A DNA stretch of 37,510 bases from Flavobacteriales bacterium (lineage in GTDB: Bacteria > Bacteroidota > Bacteroidia > Flavobacteriales_D > Crocinitomicaceae), in NCBI GenBank assembly GCA_947476955.1, contig CANJSS010000011.1, forward strand, positions 1 through 37,510. The letters are read 5' to 3'. The position numbers were made by a program, and so were the translations under genes. Of this stretch, positions 8,776-16,085 are shown one piece after another (the first letter of the stretch is position 1; every line of letters begins with the position of its first letter). Below the pieces are notes generated by a model. That model made no database searches. It had not been told where the DNA came from and saw only the letters and a program-made list of their open reading frames with translations.

Positions 8776-9822
8776 TCACTTTCTTTTCTTTATTTTTTCT
8801 TTAAAAAGATTGTATAAATTTTCTGCTGCCAAAAAGGATGAAAGTTCCCCAACTTTTACCCTCGCTTCCATTGCCTTCAAATTCCGCGACATTTCCTCAT
8901 CCGCAAAAAACTCATTTAAAATCAATTCTTTTAAGGCTTCTGTGAGCCAGAAGGTATCTTGAATTTTTCGATTTTTTGCAAACCAACCATTGATTTTTGT
9001 TTTGTTAGCAAATGAATCAATTGTGTTCCAAACCTTTTCAATATTGTCATTATTCAGCGCACTACATGTAAAAGATGGCGCAATCCAATCACTTTGTTTA
9101 GGTGGGAAAAGATGCAATGCGTTTGCATATTGTTGGCTTGCAAGTTGCGCTTTTTGTAAATTATCTCCATCTGCTTTGGTTATTACAAGCGCATCTGCCA
9201 TTTCCATTATTCCCCGTTTAATTCCTTGAAGTTCATCACCGGCGCCGGCCAGCATCAATAATAAGAAGAAATCGACCATGGAATGTACCATTGTTTCAGA
9301 TTGTCCAACTCCAACTGTTTCTATCAAAACGACATCAAAACCGGCTGCTTCGCACATAAAAATGCTTTCCCGAGTTTTTCTTGCCACACCACCCAAAGTT
9401 GCACCCGCTGCGGATGGACGAATAAAAACGGATTCTAAAACAGATAATTCCTCCATTCGAGTTTTATCCCCCAAAATACTTCCGCCACTGGAAGCACTGG
9501 AAGGATCGATGGTAAGAATAGCTACTTTCATTCCTTTGTTAACCAGAACTTTACCAAAAGCTTCAATAAACGTACTTTTTCCAACTCCTGGCACTCCAGT
9601 AATTCCAATTCGAATGGAATTACCTGAAAAAGGCAAACACATTTGAATAAGTTCGTCAGCCATTTTCTTATCCTCGGGCAAGGTGCTTTCTACCAATGTG
9701 ATACACGTGCTTAGAGTTTCCCTATTTCCTGCAGTTAATTCCTTGAACAAAGCAGCAACTGAACGATCCTTGCGGCGCTTTTTGCGTTTTTCTAACCAAT
9801 TCTGTACCCGTTGCTTATCCAT
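8776..9822 (-). CDS. meaB: MeaB/ArgK-type G3E P-loop GTPase (methylmalonyl-CoA mutase chaperone)
   Basis: 348 residues. MeaB proteins use GTP to load and protect the adenosylcobalamin cofactor of methylmalonyl-CoA mutase. Visible motifs: Walker A GVPGVGKS at 76-83, the IDPSSASSGGSILGDKTRM region at about 105-123 (switch region typical of MeaB), IETVGVGQSE at 167-176 and the base-recognition ITKADGDN at about 214-221. The family's N- and C-terminal dimerisation helices are present. The mutase genes are not in the window. It is divergent from the yfcE-like gene, and a TAnnTTTG box 7 bases before the ATG supports the start. Confidence 0.95.
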   Translation of the reverse strand: MDKQRVQNWLEKRKKRRKDRSVAALFKELTAGNRETLSTCITLVESTLPEDKKMADELIQMCLPFSGNSIRIGITGVPGVGKSTFIEAFGKVLVNKGMKVAILTIDPSSASSGGSILGDKTRMEELSVLESVFIRPSAAGATLGGVARKTRESIFMCEAAGFDVVLIETVGVGQSETMVHSMVDFFLLLMLAGAGDELQGIKRGIMEMADALVITKADGDNLQKAQLASQQYANALHLFPPKQSDWIAPSFTCSALNNDNIEKVWNTIDSFANKTKINGWFAKNRKIQDTFWLTEALKELILNEFFADEEMSRNLKAMEARVKVGELSSFLAAENLYNLFKEKIKKRK

Positions 9823-9829
9823 GTATGAA

Positions 9830-9837
9830 CAAATTTA
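9830..9837 (-). promoter_or_regulatory. -7 promoter box for meaB
   Basis: TAAATTTG on the minus strand, 7 bases before the meaB ATG, within a 75-base divergent promoter region shared with the yfcE-like gene. The transcript leader would be only a few bases long. Confidence 0.55.
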
Positions 9838-9885
9838 CTAAATTGTATGGACGAATTGCAATAGAAACGGATAATTGGAATTTAG

Positions 9886-9893
9886 TACTTTTG
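9886..9893 (+). promoter_or_regulatory. -7 promoter box for the yfcE-like gene
   Basis: TACTTTTG, an exact TAnnTTTG match, ending 4 bases before the ATG at 9898. Transcription should begin at or beside the start codon, giving a leaderless mRNA. Confidence 0.6.
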
Positions 9894-9897
9894 TTTC

Positions 9898-10395
9898 ATG
9901 AAAAAAATTGGCTTGATGTCAGATACCCATGGATTTATAGATCCGAAAATCTACACCTATTTCAGTGATGTGGATGAAATTTGGCACGCGGGAGATGTTG
10001 GAACGATAGATGTAATTGACGAATTGCGAAAATTCAAACCCGTAAGAGGTGTTTTTGGGAATATTGACGATTACGCTATCCGCAAAGAATGGCCAGAATT
10101 TAACCGATTTACCTGCGAAGCTGTGGATGTTTTAATTACCCATATTGGCGGAAAACCAGGGAAATATAGCACAAATGCTTTACCTGAATTACAAAAAAAA
10201 GCACCGAAATTATTTATTTGTGGCCATTCACATATTCTATTGGTAAAAATGGATCCAACATTTAATATGCTTTGGATGAATCCGGGAGCCTGTGGATTCA
10301 AAGGATTTCATGCTGTAAAAACAATTTTACGCTTTTCCATTTCAGGGGACCGCATACACGATTTGGAGGCAATAGAAATTGGAAAACGCGTTTAA
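9898..10395 (+). CDS. YfcE/MJ0936-family metallophosphoesterase
   Basis: 165 residues, one calcineurin-like phosphoesterase domain with a two-metal site: D9 and H11 in SDTHG, D33 in HAGD, N55 in FGNID, H82 in THIGG, and H110/H112 in GHSH. All the metal ligands of the YfcE family are present. Members hydrolyse phosphodiesters in vitro; the cell substrate is usually unknown. It is the first of four plus-strand genes (this gene, porQ, cmk, ACT protein), separated from porQ by about 106 bases. The promoter box almost touches the ATG, so the start is well fixed. Confidence 0.92.
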   Translation: MKKIGLMSDTHGFIDPKIYTYFSDVDEIWHAGDVGTIDVIDELRKFKPVRGVFGNIDDYAIRKEWPEFNRFTCEAVDVLITHIGGKPGKYSTNALPELQKKAPKLFICGHSHILLVKMDPTFNMLWMNPGACGFKGFHAVKTILRFSISGDRIHDLEAIEIGKRV

Positions 10396-10501
10396 AAAAT
10401 AATCGAGCATAAACCACATTGTTTAACCGAAAAATAGCAATAACCAATATTTAATTCCTCCATTTAAAATTTTTCCATTTTCTTTGCGTTAATCTTCGAG
10501 T

Positions 10502-11533
10502 ATGAAAATCTTTTGTATTTTATTTCTTCTTACAATAAGCGGAATTGGTTTAGCTCAAACTGGCGGAACAAGCTCTTTTGCACTTCTAGATCTTACCTAT
10601 AATGCTCGAGCAGCTGGATTAGCGAATGATTTCATTTCTATTAAAGACCAAGATATTAATTTAGGAATTGCAAATCCATCGTTATATAATGAAAAAATGC
10701 ACACCTTACTTAGTGCCAACCAAGCGTTCTTGGCAGGAGGAATTAATTATGGACAAGTTGCTTATGGCCGGAAATTAAAAAGTGGCTTTTTAGGAACTTC
10801 CATTCGCTACGTTAATTATGGAAATTTTAAGCGAACTGACATCAACGGAACAAATCTAGGTACTTTTTCACCTTTTGAATGTATTATTGGCGCTGGATAT
10901 GGCAAACAGCTAAATCCGAGAATTTCAGTTGGAGGAAATGTAAATTTTCTCTATTCCCAATTGGAAAGTTACAACGCATTTGGGGCATCTATCGATCTTG
11001 CTGGAACGTATACAAATGCAAAAGAGAATCTCCTTGTCACTGCTTTAGTGAAAAATGCGGGTGTTCAATTCAATGCGTATTATGCGAAAAATCGTGCGCC
11101 GTTGCCAGCAGAATTTCAGATGGCTGGATCCTATAAACTAGAACACGCACCTTTTCGATTTTCGCTGCTCGCTCACCATTTAAACACCTGGGATTTAACG
11201 TATAAAGATCCAAATTTACTTCCTACAATTGACCCATTAACAGGCGATACTATTCCAGTTGAAACTGCAGGATTTGGTCAAAAATTAGCACGGCATTTCT
11301 CTTACCAGGTAGAAATTTTACTTTCTAAAAATATTCACCTTCGTACAGGATTTGATTACCATAGAAGGCAAGAATTGAAATTGGAACAGCGACCTGGAGT
11401 TGCTGGATTCACCTTTGGTGTTGGACTATATTTTAAAAGAATCTCAATTGATTACGGCTTTTCTGTTTTTTCAAGAGCAGGATTTAATACTATGTTAACA
11501 CTTTCCACCAATCTTTCCAGATGGAGAAAGTAG
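10502..11533 (+). CDS. porQ: Type IX secretion system protein PorQ
   Basis: 343 residues. PorQ is an outer-membrane beta-barrel of the T9SS attachment machinery. Here residues 1-18 are a signal peptide, followed by the family's N-terminal pattern (FALLDLTYNARAAGLA at about 26-41), and a body of alternating strands ending with the barrel-like C-terminus. The gene right before cytidylate kinase is a recurring porQ-cmk arrangement in Bacteroidota, which supports the call. A TAATCTTCG stretch about 3 bases before the ATG is a one-base-long variant of the -7 box. The T9SS cargo at 597-2231 shows the pathway is in use. Confidence 0.93.
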   Translation: MKIFCILFLLTISGIGLAQTGGTSSFALLDLTYNARAAGLANDFISIKDQDINLGIANPSLYNEKMHTLLSANQAFLAGGINYGQVAYGRKLKSGFLGTSIRYVNYGNFKRTDINGTNLGTFSPFECIIGAGYGKQLNPRISVGGNVNFLYSQLESYNAFGASIDLAGTYTNAKENLLVTALVKNAGVQFNAYYAKNRAPLPAEFQMAGSYKLEHAPFRFSLLAHHLNTWDLTYKDPNLLPTIDPLTGDTIPVETAGFGQKLARHFSYQVEILLSKNIHLRTGFDYHRRQELKLEQRPGVAGFTFGVGLYFKRISIDYGFSVFSRAGFNTMLTLSTNLSRWRK

Positions 11534-11636
11534 TAATCTTATTTTCAGTATGGTAAATTTTAGATTTTTTAGAATCTGAGGTTACTTTTCAAACTACGCT
11601 AGCAGCAAAACGCTTTTTTTTTGGCAAAACATTCCA

Positions 11637-11644
11637 TACTTTCG
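11637..11644 (+). promoter_or_regulatory. -7 promoter box for cmk
   Basis: TACTTTCG, one mismatch from TAnnTTTG, ending 4 bases before the cmk ATG. As with the yfcE-like gene, a leaderless transcript is predicted. A run of T and TTTG lies 13 bases further upstream, too near for a standard -33. Confidence 0.45.
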
Positions 11645-11648
11645 CTCT

Positions 11649-12344
11649 ATGCAAAAGAAAATCACAATCGCAATTGATGGTTATTCCTCCTGTGGTAAAA
11701 GTACACTCGCAAAAGCGCTGGCGAAGGAATTGGAATATATTTTTATAGATAGCGGCGCAATGTATAGAGGGGTTACAGTTTATTGTCTGCGAAATAATTT
11801 GTTACCCGATGGAATTCCTGCCGTTGCGGAAATAGAGACGATTTTGGGGAAAATCGATTTGAATTTTAAATTCAACCCTGAAACAAAGCAAGCTGATTTA
11901 TATTTAAATGGAGAAAACATTGAAAAATTGATTCGTTTGCCAGAGGTAGCTTCGAATGTTTCTAAAATTGCAGCACTTAAAAATGTACGCCACAAATTGG
12001 TTCTGGAACAAAGAAAAATGGGCAATAATGGTGGGATTGTGATGGATGGACGAGATATTGGATCTGTTGTTTTTCCAGCTGCCGAATTAAAACTCTTTAT
12101 CACCGCTCTTCCGGAAATTAGAGCGCAAAGGCGATACAAAGAATTAATAGAAAAGCAGGTTGAAACAAGCTACGACGAAGTTTTAGAAAACTTACGAGAA
12201 CGCGATTATTTGGATTCAACAAGAACAGAAAGTCCACTAATTCAAACTCCAGATGCAATTGTTATCGACACGAGTGATTTAACAACAGAAGAACAATTAA
12301 ATATCGCTTTGAATTACACGTTAGAAAAAGTACAGAAATTATAG
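11649..12344 (+). CDS. cmk: (d)CMP kinase (cytidylate kinase)
   Basis: 231 residues, normal for bacterial Cmk. It phosphorylates CMP and dCMP to the diphosphates with ATP. P-loop GYSSCGKST at 11-19, SGAMYRG (CMP-binding region) at about 35-41, MDGRDIGSVVFP at about 133-144 and the LID arginine pair QRRYKE are all present, as are the RDYLDSTR residues near 193. It follows porQ by about 115 bases, and an AT-rich weak hairpin near 11560 separates the two. An apparent own promoter lies directly before the ATG. Confidence 0.97.
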   Translation: MQKKITIAIDGYSSCGKSTLAKALAKELEYIFIDSGAMYRGVTVYCLRNNLLPDGIPAVAEIETILGKIDLNFKFNPETKQADLYLNGENIEKLIRLPEVASNVSKIAALKNVRHKLVLEQRKMGNNGGIVMDGRDIGSVVFPAAELKLFITALPEIRAQRRYKELIEKQVETSYDEVLENLRERDYLDSTRTESPLIQTPDAIVIDTSDLTTEEQLNIALNYTLEKVQKL

Positions 12345-12403
12345 AAATTATTCAATTTGTTAGGATTTTAAAATAATACACTAAAAATTAACACAATTTT
12401 CCT

Positions 12404-12411
12404 TACTTTTG
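12404..12411 (+). promoter_or_regulatory. -7 promoter box for the ACT-domain gene
   Basis: TACTTTTG, an exact TAnnTTTG match, 19 bases before the ATG at 12431. No clear -33 TTTG. Confidence 0.55.
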
Positions 12412-12430
12412 CTTTAAACTAAACACTAAC

Positions 12431-13093
12431 ATGGGTTCTCTAGGTAAAATCACAGAAGATATAATTAACAAAAGTCCCTTTCTTAGGGAAGCAATGACAG
12501 ATGATCTCATCAATATATCTGCTCTTGCACGAAAAATACTGCCAGAAATCGAACAAATTACAGGTAATAAAATCAAAGAAGGCGCGGTTGTAATGGCAAT
12601 TAAGCGCATGACTCCAGGATTGTACCGAAAACTCAATATTAAAATCAACAATGTGATGGGTGATTTGGGCGATTTTTTAGTTCGCAGTAACCTTACGGAT
12701 TATACGTTCGAAAATTCCGAATCGCTTAAAACAAAACAGTCGGCACTTCTGAGCGAAATAAACAAAGACAATGCTAGTTTTTTTACATTATGTAAAGGAG
12801 TGAGTGAAACAACGTTTATTGTAAGTTCGCAACATGCAGAGGCAATAGAACGAATTTTTAAAGAGGAACGATTAAAATCAAATACAAAAAATCTTGCTTC
12901 CGTTACGGTAAAACTTCCGCTAATCAATACAGAAGTTTATGGAATCTATTATTACATTCTAAAACACTTGGCCTGGGAAGGAATAAATATCATAGAAATC
13001 ATGTCTACTTCGAATGAATTTACGGTTGTTGTTCGACAGAACGATGTGGATCAGGCGTTTAAAATTTTAATAAATCTGAAAAACACGAATTAA
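12431..13093 (+). CDS. ACT-domain protein, often annotated aspartate kinase-like
   Basis: 220 residues. The C-terminal part (about 150-215) has the beta-alpha-beta pattern of an ACT domain (VKLPLINTEVYGIYYYILKHL then INIIEIMSTSNEFTVVV), like the regulatory half of aspartate kinases, where small ligands such as amino acids bind. The kinase domain is absent. The N-terminal 100 residues contain a helical segment (FLREAMTDDLINISALARKI) resembling a small nucleic-acid- or partner-binding helix bundle. This is a conserved Bacteroidota protein of unknown role and should not be read as an aspartate kinase. It converges on the small membrane-protein gene with only 13 bases between. Confidence 0.75.
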   Translation: MGSLGKITEDIINKSPFLREAMTDDLINISALARKILPEIEQITGNKIKEGAVVMAIKRMTPGLYRKLNIKINNVMGDLGDFLVRSNLTDYTFENSESLKTKQSALLSEINKDNASFFTLCKGVSETTFIVSSQHAEAIERIFKEERLKSNTKNLASVTVKLPLINTEVYGIYYYILKHLAWEGINIIEIMSTSNEFTVVVRQNDVDQAFKILINLKNTN

Positions 13094-13106
13094 AATATGT
13101 AATTCT

Positions 13107-13292
13107 TTAACTCTTGCACTGTTCTTCAGGCTTTGCACCGCACAATCCGCAAACAGCACCTTCTTCCTGCAGCAATGGGTTATTACTGGAACACGTTCCT
13201 GCAAATTTACCATCCTTTTTTGCCCAAATCTTAATAGCAATTCCGCCAAATGCGAGCGCTAAAAGTACAATTGTTAGTAAAATAAGTTGCAT
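13107..13292 (-). CDS. Small membrane protein with Cys-rich tail
   Basis: 61 residues. One N-terminal membrane helix (about 3-24) with the segment KIWAKKDGKFAGTC, then a tail with four cysteines (C34, C48, C51, C59), two of them in a CGLC pair. This size and pattern belongs to a small conserved Bacteroidota family usually named membrane or secreted protein. The Cys spacing could hold a metal or form disulfides, but this is unproven. A TAnnTTTG box 14 bases before the ATG supports it as a real gene of its own, 30 bases after the GIN-domain lipoprotein gene. Confidence 0.75.
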   Translation of the reverse strand: MQLILLTIVLLALAFGGIAIKIWAKKDGKFAGTCSSNNPLLQEEGAVCGLCGAKPEEQCKS

Positions 13293-13306
13293 GTTTCTTT
13301 TTTTTA

Positions 13307-13314
13307 CAAAATTA
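13307..13314 (-). promoter_or_regulatory. -7 promoter box for the small membrane protein
   Basis: TAATTTTG on the minus strand, an exact TAnnTTTG match, 14 bases before the ATG, inside the 30-base gap after the lipoprotein gene. Confidence 0.5.
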
Positions 13315-13322
13315 GGGAGAAT

Positions 13323-14066
13323 TTAATTAGCATCAATTAATTGTCCTTCTCCATAGTGATTTAGTTTAACAGAAATTGGCGTTCCTTTATAATAGATATC
13401 GCCACCAGTATCGATTTGTGCTTTCAATTTTACACCATTCGCATTAATTTTTGTAATTCCTTGTGTATTTGAAACTACGGTCAAGGAATCTGCTACCGTT
13501 AGCCCATACGTATCACAAAAACCATTACTTCGAAGATTAAAATTTGCTTTCTTTGTGTGACCCGTGAATGTAAAATCTCCCCAACCATGTGAAATTGTGG
13601 CAAAAATGGATTCAGAATTAAAATTCAATTTAACGGATCCTGCACCATCTCGAATTAAAAGATTAAGCCAATTAAACTCAATTAAACCTTGATTTGTTAA
13701 GGCTTCTGTTCCTTCAAAAATGATTTCATTAATTTGCTTAAAATGGATCTCCGCATGAATTTTCTTTTTGTAGGAACGCAGAAAAAAGCACTTATTTTCA
13801 TTTTTCACATCTACAAATCCATCTACAAAATCCACTTTTATAAAATTCACTAGCTTTTTACCACCAGTAATTATTATTTTTTCTATGGAATCCTGCACTA
13901 AAACATATTCAATATGTTCGTGAAGAAATAATTTAGAATATGGATCTAATTGAATTTCAATGTTTGTTTCTTCACCTGTAGATTTCCAACAGGCTCTATC
14001 TTCCGGTTTCTTGCAGGAAAATAAAATTAAAACTAAAAAGCTACAAATTAAACTGCGTGCCATCAT
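13323..14066 (-). CDS. GIN-domain (DUF2807) lipoprotein
   Basis: 247 residues. The N-terminus has a lipoprotein signal (LFSC, lipidated Cys18). The rest is a repetitive beta-strand body with the turns typical of the putative auto-transporter adhesin head GIN domain, for example FEGTEALTNQG, IRDGAGSVKLNF, SHGWGDFTFTG, NTQGITKINANG and DTGGDIYYKGTP, each one rung of a beta-helix. Such proteins sit in the periplasm or on the outer membrane; their role is unknown. The start ATG overlaps the stop of the PagL-like gene by 4 bases (ATGA), so the two are translationally coupled. Confidence 0.85.
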   Translation of the reverse strand: MMARSLICSFLVLILFSCKKPEDRACWKSTGEETNIEIQLDPYSKLFLHEHIEYVLVQDSIEKIIITGGKKLVNFIKVDFVDGFVDVKNENKCFFLRSYKKKIHAEIHFKQINEIIFEGTEALTNQGLIEFNWLNLLIRDGAGSVKLNFNSESIFATISHGWGDFTFTGHTKKANFNLRSNGFCDTYGLTVADSLTVVSNTQGITKINANGVKLKAQIDTGGDIYYKGTPISVKLNHYGEGQLIDAN

Positions 14067-15145
14067 TTCTTCAAATAATTAAACGTATACCCAATTCCCC
14101 ATTCCACGTAATCTGCCCTAGCCCAATGGGATTTCAAAATAATCTGTGTATTGATTCCATTTTTAAAATAATACCGCATCCCTACTCTGTGGTACAAGAA
14201 ATCTTCTGGCTGGTATTTATCTTTGACATACGTTCCCATTCCAATTGTTAAATGGAAATTATCTAATGGAACCAAATAGCCGATATAAAGTCCCATTTGT
14301 ATAATATCCCATTGCGTTTTCTGAATCTCTTTTTTGTAATTTAAAATTGCTTGTTTCGAAATAACATCAAACGCTATTTCAACGCCAACTTTTGGTTTAC
14401 TAAACCATCTAAAATTAGTACTAACTGCAAAAACCGGATACTGTTTGCCGCCAGTTGGAAAAGTTTCTTTAGAAGAACCAATCAGTGTAACTCCAAATAA
14501 CCATTTTTTAAACGGTAATTGATTTTGCATTACTAAAGTATCTTTCAGTTTAGATTGTATCGTTCTGGAATATCCTAAGGAAAGATACGGTAAATTAACG
14601 CCAAGATTAGGAACTTTGGAAGCGCCATTGCTAAAATGTGTCATATCTGCGCCTGCGGTAATTTTGTTGCGACCAAAGGTGTAGTAACTTTTAAAACCAA
14701 AACACACCAAAGCATTAAGATGAGCACTCATCGCAACATTTTTTGGATTAGTTATCGGATCGTATATTTTTGTTCCATAACCCAATCCAGAACCAATTTT
14801 AGCGGAAAATCCGAATTTATCAGAATGTGTAAATGGAAATTCAATAAAACTGTACGCTCCCCAATACGTGCCAAGAATTCTATTGTTTCCAACAGATCCT
14901 CCAAATAAAGTCACACCAACTTGAGGGTAATTAAACGCGCTATGCCATTGCTTTCTTCCTTTTGTTTGCTGAAAAAGAGATACTTCACCTGCAAAAGCAT
15001 GCCCTTCTGCTAAATGTCCCATTACGCCGCGATGAGCAGCAAGAAACCCTAATTTTTGACGAAATTCAATTCCCAATTCTTTTCCCATTTGAGCGTGAGA
15101 AGAAAATGCGAGAAATAACGATAGAATAACTTTCAGGTTATGCAT
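14063..15145 (-). CDS. PagL-like acyloxyacyl hydrolase (lipid A 3-O-deacylase family)
   Basis: 360 residues with a signal peptide (about 1-18) and an outer-membrane beta-barrel composition. The HFSNG motif at 170-174 gives His170 and Ser172, matching the catalytic His-x-Ser-Asn motif of PagL, which removes the 3-O-linked acyl chain from lipid A in the outer leaflet. The third catalytic residue could not be placed by eye. At 360 residues it is longer than proteobacterial PagL, as is common for Bacteroidota members. It leads a two-gene operon with the GIN-domain lipoprotein and is divergent from mazG. A promoter box lies 8 bases before the ATG. Confidence 0.8.
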   Translation of the reverse strand: MHNLKVILSLFLAFSSHAQMGKELGIEFRQKLGFLAAHRGVMGHLAEGHAFAGEVSLFQQTKGRKQWHSAFNYPQVGVTLFGGSVGNNRILGTYWGAYSFIEFPFTHSDKFGFSAKIGSGLGYGTKIYDPITNPKNVAMSAHLNALVCFGFKSYYTFGRNKITAGADMTHFSNGASKVPNLGVNLPYLSLGYSRTIQSKLKDTLVMQNQLPFKKWLFGVTLIGSSKETFPTGGKQYPVFAVSTNFRWFSKPKVGVEIAFDVISKQAILNYKKEIQKTQWDIIQMGLYIGYLVPLDNFHLTIGMGTYVKDKYQPEDFLYHRVGMRYYFKNGINTQIILKSHWARADYVEWGIGYTFNYLKK

Positions 15146-15153
15146 AGCTAGAA

Positions 15154-15161
15154 CAAATGTA
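15154..15161 (-). promoter_or_regulatory. -7 promoter box for the pagL-like operon
   Basis: TACATTTG on the minus strand, an exact TAnnTTTG match, 8 bases before the ATG. It lies in a 63-base divergent region back to back with the mazG box. Confidence 0.55.
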
Positions 15162-15191
15162 ATGATTTACGAAAGATTTCTAAAAAATTTC

Positions 15192-15199
15192 TACTTTTA
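15192..15199 (+). promoter_or_regulatory. -7-like box for mazG
   Basis: TACTTTTA, one mismatch from TAnnTTTG, 9 bases before the mazG ATG at 15209. Confidence 0.4.
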
Positions 15200-15208
15200 G
15201 AAAAAAAA

Positions 15209-15979
15209 ATGGACGAGCGACTTTTAGCTTTTGGGCGACTTTTGAAAATAATGGATGAACTCCGTGAAAAATGCCCTTGGGATAAAAAACAAACACTTGA
15301 ATCGCTGCGCCCATTAACTATAGAAGAAACCTACGAATTAGCAGATGCTATCATTGATAACGACCTAAAATCTCTGGAAGGAGAAATTGGAGATCTTTTC
15401 TTGCATTTGGTTTTCTACTGTAAAATTGGAGAAGAAAAAGGCGCTTTTTCAGTTGAAAGTGTGCTTCATGCGATTTGTGACAAATTGATTCACCGACACC
15501 CACATATTTACGGAGACATTGAGGCTACAACAGAAGAAGAAGTTAAAGCCAATTGGGAAAAAATTAAATTAAACGAAGGAAAAACTTCCGTTCTTCAAGG
15601 AGTTCCATCTTCCCTTCCTGCCATGGTGAAAGCGTCTAGAATTCAGGAAAAAGTAAAGGGAATTGGGTTCGAATGGGACTCGAAAGAAGCCGTTTGGGAA
15701 AAAGTAAAAGAAGAATTGGAAGAATTTCAGATGGAACAAACCAAAAATTCCGAACACATGGAGGAGGAATTTGGGGATGTCTTGTTTTCGCTTGTAAATT
15801 ATGCACGATTTGTACATATTAACCCCGAAAATGCATTGGCAAAAACCAACAAGAAGTTTATAGACCGTTTTCAATTAATGGAAAAAATGATTATCGATGA
15901 ACAGCAAAGTATTCAAGATATGAATCTCTCAGAAATGGATGTTTATTGGGAAAAAGCAAAAAAAATTCTAAAAAAGTAA
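15209..15979 (+). CDS. mazG: Nucleoside triphosphate pyrophosphohydrolase MazG
   Basis: 256 residues with two MazG domains, the normal length. MazG hydrolyses NTPs and dNTPs to the monophosphate and pyrophosphate, cleaning the nucleotide pool and affecting the stringent response. First domain: KCPWDKKQT at about 20-28, EETYELADAI (Glu pair, about 39-48) and EGEIGDLFLHL (about 59-69) give the EExxE...ExxD metal site. Second domain, from about 150: VKEELEEFQ and HMEEEFGDVLFSLVNYARF repeat the pattern. It is followed by about 106 bases holding a weak AT-only hairpin at 16002-16015 with TTTT after it. Confidence 0.96.
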   Translation: MDERLLAFGRLLKIMDELREKCPWDKKQTLESLRPLTIEETYELADAIIDNDLKSLEGEIGDLFLHLVFYCKIGEEKGAFSVESVLHAICDKLIHRHPHIYGDIEATTEEEVKANWEKIKLNEGKTSVLQGVPSSLPAMVKASRIQEKVKGIGFEWDSKEAVWEKVKEELEEFQMEQTKNSEHMEEEFGDVLFSLVNYARFVHINPENALAKTNKKFIDRFQLMEKMIIDEQQSIQDMNLSEMDVYWEKAKKILKK

Positions 15980-16052
15980 AACCACTAACTAAATATGTGC
16001 TACAATTAAAATTGTTTTAATCGCAATCGACTTACAAATCCAAAGAATATCT

Positions 16053-16060
16053 TATCTTCG
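16053..16060 (+). promoter_or_regulatory. -7-like box for the TonB-dependent receptor gene
   Basis: TATCTTCG, one mismatch from TAnnTTTG, 25 bases before the ATG at 16086. Confidence 0.4.
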
Positions 16061-16085
16061 AAAACTCAAAAGAACTGTTAATTCT

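Noticed and set aside
11555-11580. Possible terminator between porQ and cmk
   Set aside because: The stem is only 5 AT-rich pairs around 11560-11576 with no following T run, too weak to call.
16002-16020. Possible terminator after mazG
   Set aside because: The stem is 5 pairs, four of them A-T, with a short loop; it could form by chance in AT-rich spacer, so it is only mentioned under mazG.
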